Shown here: positions 43,290 to 51,775 of the stretch, piece after piece
Position numbering within the stretch: the first letter of the stretch is position 1
Layout: every line of letters starts with the position of its first letter
Source of the DNA: Pelotomaculum thermopropionicum SI
Lineage (GTDB): Bacteria; Bacillota; Desulfotomaculia; Desulfotomaculales; Pelotomaculaceae
Direction: 5' to 3'
Length of the DNA stretch: 64,000 nucleotides
Assembly (NCBI GenBank): GCA_000010565.1
Contig: AP009389.1
Location: 2,480,001-2,544,000, forward strand
Made by a program: the position numbers and the translations under genes
The notes under the pieces: generated by a model
What the model saw: only the letters and a program-made list of their open reading frames with translations
Told to the model about the DNA's origin: nothing
The model's database searches: none

Positions 43290-44002
43290 CCCTTAAGTTC
43301 ATCCTTTGTCCATACAGATGGTATTCTTGTTTGTTTCCTTGCCTGAACCATAGGCGTCTTTGATGCAAAATCCGTGCTGACGATTCCCCTTTCCTGAAGA
43401 AAACGGAAGAACGTCCGCATTGAACAGATATTCTGCTCTACCGTTTTATAGGTATAACCGGCAAGTGTCCGAATATATCTGTTGATTAGTTCCAAAGTGA
43501 TATCGCTGCAGTTGCTGATTCCCTGGGAAGCAAGATAGTCCATAAAATATGCAGATTGCTTTATATAGTGGTCAATAGTGGATTTTGAATAACCTTTTTC
43601 TTTACAGTAGTTTTGAAAATCATCACTAATGTTGATGTAATACGGATCTGTCAATATTTCCTTGTGCTTGTAATAGCGCCGCAGTACAGAGTGGTGAAGC
43701 TGAAAGTCACCTACCATCCTGATTACACGTAGCTCCTGAGTATCCTTTTGAGAAAGAGTTTTGTCAAAATCTTTTTCCAGAATGTTAAAGTGCTTTTCAA
43801 CAAAGTCGATACCCAGTTGTTCGCTGAAGTAGTTTTCTCCCCGAGACTTGGCAAAATCCAGAAGCATCTTCCAACGGCGACGGTAAAACTTAAGAGAACC
43901 TTCTGTATAGCCGAGTCGCATCAGTTCCTGTTCTAGTTCTTCCAGGAGTTTCAAGGTGGACCCCTTTGTTAAGACAGTTTTTTGAAAAAATTTTAGAACC
44001 AA
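43290..44002 (-). pseudogene. Tyrosine recombinase, catalytic domain lost
   Basis: The N-terminal ~238 residues of a phage/XerC-type integrase. SAM-like core-binding domains are recognisable: LEELEQELMRLGYTEGSLKF, DDFQNYCKEKGYSKSTIDHY and TVEQNICSMRTFFRFLQERG. The gene breaks off at RIPSVWTKDELKG, exactly where the catalytic domain normally starts. There an IS256-type end (GTGTAAATTATTTTGTGT) intervenes; the last 18 codons of the frame are IS sequence. No Arg-His-Arg-Tyr residues remain. Confidence 0.8.
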
Positions 44003-44141
44003 ACATATTTTCGTTTATATACATATGACTGATACAAAAGAGAAAGTTTAAATTTTGCGTTACCATTTATGGTTAATTATCCCTGTTATAATATACTATT
44101 TTGGAATAGCTTTTTGCTTACCCGGCTTAGCTGCCTTATCT

Positions 44142-44236
44142 CTTCCTGGCAGAGCGCCTGTCAAGGGCGGCGAAAAGCCGTCGCCGTCAGGCGATTGCCT
44201 TTAGGCAACCCTTGACAGGCGAATCCCGCCAGGAAG
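44142..44236 (-). ncRNA. Cloverleaf-like structured element 3' of IS3 orfB
   Basis: An outer 9-bp stem CTTCCTGGC (44142) / GCCAGGAAG (44228) leads to a 13-bp perfect stem CGCCTGTCAAGGG (44155) / CCCTTGACAGGCG (44209). Inside it, three hairpins follow with no unpaired base between them: CGGC-GAAAA-GCCG, TCGCC-GTCA-GGCGA and TTGCC-TTTA-GGCAA. The whole lies 24 bases beyond the IS3 transposase stop. The function is unknown; it is not a tRNA (no anticodon or T-loop signature). Confidence 0.6.
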
Positions 44237-44259
44237 TACAATGGGAAAGGCCGGGTAAG

Positions 44260-45113
44260 CTAAGGATGGTAAATTTCTGCCGGAGTCCGGTAGGCAAGTG
44301 CCTGGTGTAAGCGTTTGTGGTTGTAGAAGGTAAGGTATTCACTCAGTCTTCTTCTTGCTTCCCGGGGACTCTGGTATTCGTGCAGGTACACCTCCTCGTA
44401 CTTGATGGTCCGCCACAGGCGTTCGGTGAAGATGTTATCCTGGGCGCGGCCCCGGCTGTCCATGCTGATTTGGACGCCGGCTTCCTTGAGTAATTGGATA
44501 TATTGCGGACTGGTAAACTGACTGCCCTGGTCGCTATTCATGATCTGTGGTTTGGCCAAAGATAAGGCTTGGCCGACAGCAGCACACACGAAGTCTACCG
44601 CCAGGGTATCGGACAGCTCCCAGCTCACCACGTAGCGGGAATACCAGTCCAGGACGGCTGTTAAGTACAGCCAACCTTTAAGCATGCGGATGTAGGTGAT
44701 ATCGATGCCCCAGACTTGGTTTGGTTGTTGGATAACCACTCCCCTCAACAGGTAGGGATAAACCAGGTGATCCTGGCGTCTTTTGCTTAAGTTTGGCCCC
44801 GGGGAGATAGCGGCGAACCCCATCTCCCGCATGTGGCGCTGCACAGCTTTGCGGTTGACCAGAAAACCTTCTCTTCTTAATTGGGCCGTAATCCGGCGCG
44901 ATCCGTAATACGGATGGACCGTATAGATTTCGTCAATCCGGTGCTTTAAGGCAATTTCTTCCGGGGAAGGAGCAACCGGTTTGTACTACAGGCTCGACCG
45001 GTTTAGGCCCAATAGATCAGCCTGGGTGGTGATCGGTAACTCCGGGTTGATCCACTCCACCAGGGCAATGCGTTCTTCACGGCTCAGTTGCGAGACCACA
45101 TTTTTTTTTCAAC
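44260..45113 (-). pseudogene. IS3-family transposase OrfB with internal stop
   Basis: The frame begins after the poly-A shift site near 45108 (VSQLSREERIALVEWINPEL). It hits TAG at 44986-44988 (LNRSSL-stop-YKP, where Tyr is expected) and then runs open to 44260. The downstream part contains HPYYGSRRITAQLRREG, WGIDITYIRMLKGWLYLTAV (Asp), IMNSDQGSQFTSPQYI (Asp) and DNIFTERLWRTIKYEEVYLH (Glu). The core is intact except for the single nonsense codon, so inactivation seems recent. Confidence 0.8.
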
Positions 45114-45379
45114 CAGGCCAGCTGGGTGGTTAAGCGGCCGATTTCGGCATAGAGTTCCTCGCTTTGTTTGGTGTATTCTTTTTTCATTCTTTCAATTGCC
45201 CTTTGTTCGTCGGTAAACAGCGTGGGTAATCCTTCTAAAGCAATTTTCTTCCACTGTTTAAGCTGGCTGGTGTGGACCCCGTACTCGCTAGACAGTTGGG
45301 CGAGGGTTTTTTCTTCGCGGAGAATTTCCAGGACAATTTTCGTTTTAAAGTCTGGTGAATAACTCTTTCGAACAGACAT
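45077..45379 (-). CDS. IS3-family OrfA
   Basis: 100 residues from ATG 45379, behind GGGGAGG: MSVRKSYSPDFKTKIVLEIL, LAQLSSEYGVHTSQLKQWKK, then a coiled-coil leucine-zipper region (ERMKKEYTKQSEELYAEIGR). It is the helix-turn-helix subunit of IS3 elements. A run of nine A (45107-45115, minus strand) near its end is the usual slippery site for producing an OrfAB fusion by frameshifting. Confidence 0.88.
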   Translation of the reverse strand: MSVRKSYSPDFKTKIVLEILREEKTLAQLSSEYGVHTSQLKQWKKIALEGLPTLFTDEQRAIERMKKEYTKQSEELYAEIGRLTTQLAWLKKKCGLATEP

Positions 45380-45510
45380 TTGGTTCTTAACCTCCCCGTT
45401 TTTACTGTCTAAATTTCTGGGTCCATTATATTTTGTTAATGGTTTGCTCTGCATGATCGTTCCCCCCAAATGATATTTGGGCTCAAGCCCTGATATCATC
45501 TTGGGAGATT

Positions 45511-45571
45511 ATGCAAAGTAAATCCATAAAAAACTACATAAACATCGGCAGTTCAAGCATTTACTTTGCAT
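45511..45571. repeat. Inverted repeat at the IS3/intron boundary
   Basis: ATGCAAAGTAAAT (45511-45523) and ATTTACTTTGCAT (45559-45571) are perfect 13-bp inverted arms. Further TTTGCATAAG / CTTATGCAAAG copies lie at 45583-45608, and a 12-bp hairpin GGAGGCTTATGC / GCATAAGCCTCC follows. The cluster sits between the IS3 orfA and the truncated group II intron and may mark the element's end. Confidence 0.5.
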
Positions 45572-45607
45572 AACTACTTTCTTTGCATAAGGAGGCTTAT
45601 GCAAAGC

Positions 45608-46255
45608 TTAGCATAAGCCTCCTTGAGGAGTCCCCTCCATGGAAGCTTTATATTCCCCTTCTTCCATGATTCCTGCCTTGAGCATCCGTGCTATAATCCT
45701 TAATAGTCTACTGTCCTTTATCCTGACTTCGAGGCATCTCATCATCCAGTCGTGGTCAACGTGGTCGAAGAACCCGGATATATCGGCGTCTACTACCCAG
45801 TTGATTTTCTTTGTCATTATGATGTTGTTTAATTCTCGTAGGGCATCGTGGCAACTGCGTCCGGGACGAAATCCATATGAGCTGTTAAGAAAATCCTGTT
45901 CATATATGGCCGATAAAATTTTACTAACCGCTAACTGAACAATTTTGTCCTCATATGCTGGTATGCCCAGAGGCCGTTTCTTGTTGCTACCTGGTTTAGG
46001 AATGTATACGCGCCTTACTGCTTGTGGTTTATATGCCATCTTCATTAGGGATTCATGCAACCTCTTGATATTTCCTAAAATGCTTTCTTCGTATTCTGCT
46101 TTGGTTACTCCATCTATACCAGCGGCTTTATTCCCACTAAGTTCTTGATGACATTCCAGCAGCATTTCCACACTAAGCAGATGTACGAGGCTTGTAAACT
46201 GTTCCTTTGGCTTCTCTTTTGCTACTTGTGCTATCTTTGCAAGTTTTGTTTCCAA
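45608..46255 (-). pseudogene. ltrA: Group II intron reverse transcriptase, truncated
   Basis: The N-terminal 215 residues of an LtrA-type protein: GNKAAGIDGVTKAEYEESIL, VYIPKPGSNKKRPLGIPAYE, FLNSSYGFRPGRSCHDALRE and WVVDADISGFFDHVDH (first catalytic Asp), up to GTPQGG. The YADD motif, thumb and maturase domains are absent. It belongs to a lineage different from the intact intron protein at 39632-40918. Confidence 0.85.
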
Positions 46256-46739
46256 TTATCTTCTACCTCTGCGTGTGGTAATTGTGTCCTTTGCAAAGGT
46301 CTCCTTGTGTGACTGCCTTTTCTCCGCAACCGTTACGCTGCTTCATTGATACTATTCAGCCATCCGACTCCCTGCCTCTCTTTTGCCTTCCTCGCTTGTT
46401 TATCGCTTGTTGGACATACCCGTTACCAGGGAAAGACAGGGTCTCCCGGGTTACCGCCAATTCTCAATGTTAGCGTGCCGAGCTCTTAGACCCCGGAGCG
46501 TCAGTAGGGACTCACCATACAATATTGCCTTCTGTGTGTGTAACCACATCGGCCATTCTCGACTAATATTTCGAGGCTCAATCACTTCAGCTTTTGCTTT
46601 CGGCCCGCTATTTTGCCGTCCTACGCTTAAAACTTTCAGTTGCCTGAATGTCTCCAAGAACTAGCTACAGGGCTGCTGGTTAGACATTACCCTGGTGGGG
46701 CTTACACCCACTAGAATTAGCGACCTTGCCCGGCCGCAC
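45608..46739 (-). mobile_element. Group II intron, 3'-truncated
   Basis: On the minus strand the intron starts with GTGCGGCCGGGCAAGG at 46739, the canonical GUGYG 5' end, followed by about 480 bases of 5' ribozyme and the start of a reverse transcriptase. The copy ends abruptly at about 45608 beside IS3-associated repeats, so RT domains after the TPQGG motif and the domain V/VI region are missing. Its 5' end abuts an IS256-type terminal sequence (46741-46762). Confidence 0.8.
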
Positions 46740-46769
46740 TACACAAAATAATTTACACTCCCACCGATC

Positions 46770-46900
46770 GATGATTCGCGCAAATCCCTTGACGGGCTGG
46801 CGCCGGCTACAATGAACTGCCGGATATAACTTTAGTCGGTTGCTGGGCACATGTCTGGCGTAAATTCGATGAGGCGCTCAAAGCGCTACTGGACTAGAGA
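46770..46900 (+). pseudogene. Fused IS66 relics
   Basis: A short stretch reads RKSLDGLA (TnpB) joined directly to AGYNELPDITLVGCWAH and RKFDEALKAL (TnpC), in line with the IS66 copies at 16989 and 19960. An internal deletion has fused two distant parts of one element. Confidence 0.65.
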
Positions 46901-46903
46901 CAA

Positions 46904-46942
46904 TCTGTCCTATAGCTTTTGAAAGCTATAGGACAGATTTTA
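46904..46942. terminator. Long inverted repeat, probable terminator after the PrpD gene
   Basis: AATCTGTCCTATAGCTTT and its exact complement form an 18-bp stem with a 2-nt loop, 8-10 bases beyond the minus-strand MmgE/PrpD stop. A T-rich tail is present only on the plus side. It may stop transcription from either side, or be a palindromic relic. Confidence 0.5.
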
Positions 46943-46949
46943 ATGTTAA

Positions 46950-48338
46950 TTAATCCCAAACCACCAACTCGACCAATTCATTTACATCGTTTACATTTTC
47001 AAGTTCCTTAATCTTTTTTACTAATTTTTCGGCATTTTCTTCTGGAATTACTTTTTCTGCTTCATTAATGCAATCATAAAACTTGCGTTCGCAATCTTCG
47101 AAAGACAAGGGATTTGAAGGGGTTCCTAAAGGCAAATCAACTTGTTCAGTGTAGGCTCTCCCATCTTTCAAGGTAATTCTAACCCGACCTGGCTCAAGTT
47201 CTGCACCTTCGAAACTGGGATCCACTTCCACAGAAATTTTACATGCTACCTCTAGGAGATCTGAGCTTTTAATAGCCTCAGGTGTGAATTCTTGTAAACC
47301 TGCTCGTCTTCTAGCAACTATTGCAGCAACCCCCCAAGGAGCGCTGAACTGGCTGTCAACAAAATTACGAGGCCTAGTTTTAACTTCAATTGGTGCACAA
47401 AGTAAGTTAAGAGTTCCAGGTCCGCACCAAAGCACAATATTATCTACGTCTTCAGGTTTAATGTCATGCTCATTTACTATTTTAGAAGCAGCATCAATGA
47501 ATGGGTGGATTCCCCTACAGCATGGATAAGGTTTAATGCTAACATTCTTACCTTCAAACCTAAATCCAAGATCACCAATCAATGTTTCCTTAGAATATTT
47601 ATTGTCATGATAAACCTTATAGAAACCTGCATCCCCCTCAAGGCAATTCTTAGCGCCAGTTATGCCTTTTTGTGCCATCAAAGCAGAGGTTATACCACCT
47701 CTCACCGCAAATCCAGGACCCATTCTTTTTGTCAATGCCCCATCTTTTACACACTGTGCATTACCTGCAGACTGGTGATAAGCAATACCAATAGCATTAA
47801 CAATTCCTTCTTCATTCAATCCAAGAAGCCGGCCTGCAATAGCCGCTGAGGTGACATATCCATAGAGGCTGGTTTGATGCCACCCATAGGGGATAATACT
47901 TTCTCCAGGCCTGGTAGCTAGCCCTAACCTGCAGATAAAATCAGTACCTAAGGCAACAGCCGTAATAAACTCTTTTCCGCTTATTCCTCCAATGTATTCA
48001 GCCATTGAAATTGCAGTAGGTATTGCAATTACACCAGGATGCATAATAGCAGTCTCATGCACATCATCATAGTCCAGAGTGTGCGCCATAGTGGCATTTA
48101 TTTGAGCAGCATTAGGAGTAGGGACTTTATACCCCCAGCTTATTATGCTGCTTTGAGACGCTCCACCCCACTCAACAGCTAGTTCTACCAATTCCTTTAC
48201 ACCAGGTTTATTTGCTCCTCCCAAAGCTACAGCAAAATAATCCAAAACCTGCTTTTTTGTTATATCTATGATATCTGCAGGAAGTTTTTCATAATTTGTA
48301 TTTCTGAAATTCCTCGCAAACAAATAAGCAGCATCCAC
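46950..48338 (-). CDS. MmgE/PrpD family protein
   Basis: 462 residues from GTG 48338, behind GGAGGTG. The MmgE/PrpD all-helical domain is clear (QVLDYFAVALGGANKPGVKE, AAQINATMAHTLDYDDVHET, HPGVIAIPTAISMAEYIGG, GWHQTSLYGYVTSAAIAGRL), as is the C-terminal lid domain (ISIKPYPCCRGIHPFIDAA-like segment). The family includes 2-methylcitrate dehydratase, cis-aconitate decarboxylase and iminodisuccinate epimerase; none can be singled out. It is last in a run with glutamate-mutase-type subunits, so a di- or tricarboxylate substrate is likely. Confidence 0.88.
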   Translation of the reverse strand: MDAAYLFARNFRNTNYEKLPADIIDITKKQVLDYFAVALGGANKPGVKELVELAVEWGGASQSSIISWGYKVPTPNAAQINATMAHTLDYDDVHETAIMHPGVIAIPTAISMAEYIGGISGKEFITAVALGTDFICRLGLATRPGESIIPYGWHQTSLYGYVTSAAIAGRLLGLNEEGIVNAIGIAYHQSAGNAQCVKDGALTKRMGPGFAVRGGITSALMAQKGITGAKNCLEGDAGFYKVYHDNKYSKETLIGDLGFRFEGKNVSIKPYPCCRGIHPFIDAASKIVNEHDIKPEDVDNIVLWCGPGTLNLLCAPIEVKTRPRNFVDSQFSAPWGVAAIVARRRAGLQEFTPEAIKSSDLLEVACKISVEVDPSFEGAELEPGRVRITLKDGRAYTEQVDLPLGTPSNPLSFEDCERKFYDCINEAEKVIPEENAEKLVKKIKELENVNDVNELVELVVWD

Positions 48339-48391
48339 TATTTAACACCTCCATTAAATATTGTTTATTTAATTCTTTTAACTTTTTTCTT

Positions 48392-48817
48392 TTAAAGTTT
48401 TCCTTTAGCTCTAAGATCCTGTTTCAAATCTTCAATAGCTGCCATCACATCGGCTTCCGGCGGATACACCCTATCGAAACCCAACCTTTTAAATTTTTCT
48501 TCATCTTCTTTCCAGTCATGTTTCATAACACCTAGAATGCCGCCAATATATAGCAAAACATCATTTAAACCAGCCTCAATGCATTTTTCTTTAAATCCCT
48601 GCAAATCTAATTCTGCCATTCCGTATAATGAGCTCATAAATATAGCGTCGGCATCTGTTTCTTGAGCAACTTTTATAAATTCTTCCGGTGGTGTCTGGGC
48701 ACCTAAAGCAACGACGTTGAATCCTTGTTCACCTAAAATCCTTGAGACAATCTTCGTTCCAATTACATGGGCATCTACACCTACCGTACCGGTTATAACG
48801 GTAATTTTATCCTTCAT
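48392..48817 (-). CDS. glmS: B12-binding subunit of glutamate-mutase-type enzyme
   Basis: 141 residues, the usual size of the methylaspartate (glutamate) mutase S subunit. The cobalamin signature DxHxxG is present as GTVGVDAHVIGTKIVSRILG, with the loop MSSLYGMAELDLQGFKEKCI and GG in LLYIGGILGVMK. It binds adenosylcobalamin with the histidine as cobalt ligand and partners with the E subunit encoded just upstream at 48921. No MutL/GlmL-like ATPase lies between them, in contrast to many clostridial operons. Confidence 0.88.
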   Translation of the reverse strand: MKDKITVITGTVGVDAHVIGTKIVSRILGEQGFNVVALGAQTPPEEFIKVAQETDADAIFMSSLYGMAELDLQGFKEKCIEAGLNDVLLYIGGILGVMKHDWKEDEEKFKRLGFDRVYPPEADVMAAIEDLKQDLRAKGKL

Positions 48818-48920
48818 CTTAATAATTCCCCCATTCCTTTTGAAGATAATAATTTCTCTCTATTGTTTTTGTCCTTTTAATAGCATTACGCTAACACATC
48901 TTGTTAAAGAAAAATATTTT

Positions 48921-50390
48921 TCATTTTTTCAAGGAAGATTTGCCTATAAGCTGGCCTTTGCTAATTGCCCAGAAGTCTTCAAGAGAAACTTTATAATTCA
49001 TTTCCCTTCCCTCAGCTTTTGCTCTTTCTGCCACTTTTTGCCGGTGGAAATCTTTAATATCCTCAGGAATTGGCAGATTGCCAAATTCAAGATAACGGCA
49101 GGCGCCATTAAGGTCCCTAATGCCTAATACCTTGTCCTTAGCATAGATGCTAATGGAAAATGGGGAGTCGAGTACACCTGCTTCGACTGCTTTTACTGCA
49201 CCGACAGCTACATCGCCATCACCCATGTCTAAAACTTTATCTAAAATTGCCGTTACCTCAGCCTCTGTAATTTTTTCTTCCTGACGAATAGCTTCATTGT
49301 CTATTTCGAAATCTTGAGTCCTGATCACATTGAAAATCCAGTTGCATGCTTTGTAAGTTTGCACATGTGATTCTGTACTGGGAACACCTAATGCCTCATC
49401 AATAGTTTTGATAAATGCAATAGGTACTTTACCAAGTGCAGCTACCATAGCTGTATAAGTACTGTAACCAAAAGCGCTACCTACATCTTGCGGGTATGGA
49501 TACAAGGGAACCTGGCTGCCCACAACACCAGAAATTATAATATCTTTATAACCTAATTTCTCAATATACTTCTTATAGAGTTTCGGCACTGTTCTAATGT
49601 CTGCTAGGTCTTGAGCCAGGCATCCTTGCAAATTAACCTGTGGCATCACACACTTAGCTCCTTGGCCTATGACAATAAGCGCTTCAATGATTTGCGTAGC
49701 AATATTGACGCTCATTGGAATTACTCCATTTGGCAGCCATCCATGGCAATCGGCGTTTATAATTACACCATTTTCTGCATAGTAACCCATTAGCCTACCC
49801 ATATATTGAGCAGTCTCGATGCACTCTTCAATTGTAGCCTTCTTATCATAACCACCAAACCAGGCAAAAAAGCTACAGGGCATAGCATTCATGCCAGAAG
49901 CAAAAGCCATCTCCGCTACCTGGCTGTTAGCCTTACGGGAACATCTAGGATCTAAACAACCATCAACAGATTCAACCAATTTTCTATTGTTTTTCAGGCC
50001 ATGATTAATTATTGGATAGCCGTTAAGTTTTGGTTTTCCCGTTCTGATACTCTCTTCTAGTCCCTGTTGAGCCTTCTCAAACTGTAGATTCCTGGTATAG
50101 CTATCAGTAGTTAGAGGCGTGCATATAACACCCAAACTGTTCAAAGTGCGAACAAGTTCAATCTCATCTTCTAATATTGGAGTACCAGCTCTGGGAAAGT
50201 TGGCCATTCTTTTTTCAGTATCCAACTTTTGGAGTTGCTTATAGAATATTTTGCTTTCAGGTAAACTCTTTTGGTACGCTACTGCATCTTCAAGATCAAT
50301 TTCCTTTAACGTTGGCCAAACCGATAGTACCTCCTTGCGCATTTCAAGAAACTTGTCCCAATCAATTTGTTTTTGTCTTACTCTAATCAC
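48921..50390 (-). CDS. glmE: Glutamate-mutase-type E subunit (TIM barrel)
   Basis: 489 residues from GTG 50390, behind AAGGAGG. It shows MutE family motifs: ANFPRAGTPILEDEIELVRT, LTTDSYTRNLQFEKAQQGLE, YPIINHGLKNNRKLVES and FAWFGGYDKKATIEECIETA. This subunit forms the active site for the carbon-skeleton rearrangement (glutamate to 3-methylaspartate in the type enzyme). No methylaspartase gene is nearby; the partner genes are MmgE/PrpD, CoA-transferase and acyl-CoA dehydrogenases. A related dicarboxylate may be the real substrate, which is inference. Confidence 0.88.
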   Translation of the reverse strand: MIRVRQKQIDWDKFLEMRKEVLSVWPTLKEIDLEDAVAYQKSLPESKIFYKQLQKLDTEKRMANFPRAGTPILEDEIELVRTLNSLGVICTPLTTDSYTRNLQFEKAQQGLEESIRTGKPKLNGYPIINHGLKNNRKLVESVDGCLDPRCSRKANSQVAEMAFASGMNAMPCSFFAWFGGYDKKATIEECIETAQYMGRLMGYYAENGVIINADCHGWLPNGVIPMSVNIATQIIEALIVIGQGAKCVMPQVNLQGCLAQDLADIRTVPKLYKKYIEKLGYKDIIISGVVGSQVPLYPYPQDVGSAFGYSTYTAMVAALGKVPIAFIKTIDEALGVPSTESHVQTYKACNWIFNVIRTQDFEIDNEAIRQEEKITEAEVTAILDKVLDMGDGDVAVGAVKAVEAGVLDSPFSISIYAKDKVLGIRDLNGACRYLEFGNLPIPEDIKDFHRQKVAERAKAEGREMNYKVSLEDFWAISKGQLIGKSSLKK

Positions 50391-50559
50391 TTCGGCTCCT
50401 CCTTACTTTGTTATATATTATTTTTTAATTTATAAATTAAATATTTTTATAAAGAATCTATAAGTAATTTTTTAAAATTAAAAATATATGGTCAAAAGAA
50501 TATATTTTATTTATATCCTGGCTTCCAGTATCTTCATAGATTTTTTGCACTCAAAAATA

Positions 50560-51471
50560 TTACTTCCGTATCTCACATTCAAGGTAAAAAGATTCAAATA
50601 TTTTTTTAACCCTCTCAAGCAACTCATCAGAAGGACGATCAACATCACCCATTTTATATTCACGATCTAGAGCCTTATACTTACCCATACCATATCTGTG
50701 ATATGGTAGCAAATGCACTTTCGCCGTCTTAGTTAAACTAATTACCTTTTCAGCAATGGCTGTAATTTCTTCACTTGAATCATTAATACCTGGGATTACT
50801 GGAATACGTATTACCAATTGCTTCCCGCTGTCTACAACTACTTTTAAGTTGTGCAAGATTAATTCATTGGATTGCCCTGTATATTCTTTGTGAGCAAAGG
50901 GATCCACAAGTTTTATGTCATAATAAACAAGATCTGTATACTCCAAAATTCTTTTCAAATCAGATGTACTACCATAGCCAGAAGTATCTAGACATGTGTG
51001 AATACCTAACTCGTGACACTCTTTTAAAAGCGCTTCTGTAAAATTAGGCTGAAAAAGAGCTTCCCCACCCGAAATGGTTACACCACCTCCTGAATCTTGG
51101 TAAAAATGAATGTCTTTTTTTATTACATTCATTACCTCATCTACAGATACTCTCTTACCCATTAACTCAATAGCCTTGTATAAACATACCTCCTCACATT
51201 TTCCGCACCTGATACATAAATTCCGGTCAATAAGTACACCTTTTTCCTCAGCTATTATAGCCTCCTTTTTACATGCTTTTATACAATTCTTGCAAAACTT
51301 ACATGAAGTAGCCCTGTACATAATTTCTGGCTTAGGATCTTGCGACTCTGGGTTAGAACACCATCTACACCTTAATGGGCACCCTTTTAAAAAGACGGTT
51401 GTCCTTATACCTGGCCCATCATCAATTGAGTAGCGTTGGATATTAAATACCATACCTTTGTTCTCAATCAT
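50560..51471 (-). CDS. Glycyl-radical enzyme activating protein (radical SAM)
   Basis: 303 residues from ATG 51471, behind GAGGAGAG; an ATG eleven codons upstream is less suitable. It has the radical SAM motif CPLRCRWCSNPE, an inserted ferredoxin domain with two Cys clusters (CKFCKNCIKAC, CIRCGKCEEVC), GGGVTISGGEALFQPNFTEA and CLDTSGYG. Such activases place the glycyl radical on PFL-like enzymes (decarboxylases, diol dehydratases, C-C or C-N lyases). No complete glycyl-radical enzyme lies in the window. A short segment with a similar motif is found at 51609-51770. Confidence 0.9.
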   Translation of the reverse strand: MIENKGMVFNIQRYSIDDGPGIRTTVFLKGCPLRCRWCSNPESQDPKPEIMYRATSCKFCKNCIKACKKEAIIAEEKGVLIDRNLCIRCGKCEEVCLYKAIELMGKRVSVDEVMNVIKKDIHFYQDSGGGVTISGGEALFQPNFTEALLKECHELGIHTCLDTSGYGSTSDLKRILEYTDLVYYDIKLVDPFAHKEYTGQSNELILHNLKVVVDSGKQLVIRIPVIPGINDSSEEITAIAEKVISLTKTAKVHLLPYHRYGMGKYKALDREYKMGDVDRPSDELLERVKKIFESFYLECEIRK

Positions 51472-51608
51472 AATGGCTTCTCTCCTCAATTTTATCTTCA
51501 ACATTCATTGATTACTTTTAAAGTAACCTTAATAACTGAGCAGTAATTTGGGAGAAGAGCTACCAAGAAGTTAACTCTTCTCTTGCCCTTAGATCTTGTT
51601 TTTACAAT

Positions 51609-51770
51609 TCATGCATTATTCGCCGGACAATTTCTTCCTGCAGTTTTGATCTTTTTGGCAGAGTTAATTACGGCAGTAGGCCCATTAACGTCCATCCCAG
51701 GCATTGCCACTCTTAAAACTCTTTTACGCTGTATTGCTCCTGTATAATCCCTTCTCACAATACTGTCCCT
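51609..51770 (-). pseudogene. Possible remnant of a glycyl-radical enzyme
   Basis: Downstream of the transporter stop the minus strand reads RRDYTGAIQRKRVLRVA, then MPGMDVNGPTAVINSAKK, ending CPANNA-stop. The G-x-D-x-x-GPTAV-x-x-S pattern recalls the conserved segment before the radical-glycine domain in PFL-like enzymes such as choline TMA-lyase. No start, no glycine-radical motif and only about 50 codons remain. With the activase immediately downstream, a decayed cognate enzyme is plausible; other explanations are possible. Confidence 0.35.
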
Positions 51771-51775
51771 AAAGT

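Noticed and set aside
44142-44236. tRNA gene suggested by cloverleaf shape
   Set aside because: No anticodon arm of seven bases, no T-psi-C sequence, no CCA-type acceptor; stems are contiguous without linkers.
50391-50559. Cobalamin riboswitch ahead of the mutase genes
   Set aside because: The leader is short and AT-rich and lacks any B12-box-like conserved core.
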